Of a stretch of DNA of 57,760 bases, positions 57,576 through 57,760 are shown piece after piece. Position numbers and translations under genes: made by a program. Within the stretch, counting starts at the first letter, position 1. Each line of letters starts with the position of its first letter. Location: positions 1 to 57,760 of the forward strand of contig JBMNOI010000002.1 in the NCBI GenBank assembly GCA_050942995.1, written 5' to 3'. The stretch comes from JBMNOI01 sp050942995. Lineage in GTDB: Bacteria; Chloroflexota; Anaerolineae; UBA1429. The notes under the pieces were generated by a model. That model saw nothing but the letters and a program-made list of their open reading frames with translations. It was not told the DNA's origin and searched no databases.

Positions 57576-57760
57576 TTGCCTCAGGCCCTTTCTTGAAATC
57601 AATAAAGGGCGACGGCATCTGGATTCGGAAGCGCATCATGAGGTGGGGAACCGGGCGCCTTACAGTGGCAACCATATGCTCCTGTCGGGCCGGTACAATG
57701 TAGCGTTCCATCGGAGCATAGAAAGCCCCTGAATGCGTGGTTTTTTTCTGCTTACGGCTC

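Noticed and set aside
57690..57745. T-run near the right edge as a terminator
   Set aside because: TTTTTTT at about 57741 is not preceded by a convincing stem, and no plus-strand gene ends there.

Overview
The window looks like a chromosomal stretch of a Chloroflexota bacterium, most likely Anaerolineae-like. This is inferred from content, not from a marker gene: many lipobox lipoproteins and no outer-membrane genes, stacked-GAF signalling proteins, a LexA gene with a GAAC-N4-GTTC (Gram-positive-type) box, threonine/proline-rich LysM proteins, an archaeal/actinobacterial-type TrmI methylase and an anaerobic indolepyruvate ferredoxin oxidoreductase. Coding density is high and GC is moderately high. 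Very good -35/-10 promoters (TTGACA-like, 17-18 nt, TATAAT-like) can be read in many gaps. GTG and TTG starts are common, and 1-4 nt stop/start overlaps (ATGA, GTGA, TAATG) mark several operons.

Layout. 1-3.4 kb: LPG-synthase-like membrane protein, a secreted four-repeat protein and a lipoprotein. 3.4-7.6 kb (minus): a partner-switching module (two STAS antagonists, an RsbW-like kinase, a four-GAF PP2C phosphatase). 7.7-12.4 kb (minus): an operon of YigZ, a betaine-type binding lipoprotein, a methyltetrahydrofolate:corrinoid methyltransferase and a hydantoinase/oxoprolinase-type ATPase. 12.5-21.6 kb: sugar epimerase, TrmI, YihY, a heterodimeric ABC exporter, a lipid kinase and autoregulated LexA. 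21.9-24.9 kb: FAD reductase, a copper-type operon (HMA chaperone, TlpA-like thioredoxin, DUF2085) behind a CsoR-like operator, and tRNA-Pro(CGG). 25.2-27.6 kb: an A+T-richer patch with two tandem, related, broken GT87-type glycosyltransferase genes.

27.7-34.5 kb: PLP desulfhydrase, two glycosyltransferases, HD protein, M50 protease, MFS transporter and a secreted ZU5-like protein. 34.7-43.9 kb (minus): a TPR-like membrane protein coupled to a BNR-repeat protein, an orphan receiver, and a three-gene sensory operon in which a sugar-type binding protein, a huge histidine kinase and a NarL-type regulator overlap by ATGA, without permeases. 44.1-57.6 kb: two small LiaI/LiaF-like membrane proteins, phosphofructokinase under a promoter threaded through an inverted repeat, an RraA-like protein, a PlsC-YbeY-IorA-IorB-RNase PH-HD-LysM run, then a metallophosphoesterase and an amidase with near-identical twin-arginine leaders.

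The most interesting items are the binding-protein/kinase/regulator operon, the methyl-transfer operon with an orphan betaine-binding lipoprotein, a 14-bp motif (AAGGYGATAYCGGA) present once in each of three divergent promoter regions, several long perfect hairpins without a U-tract placed right after stop codons, and the paired broken GT87 genes beside a tRNA.
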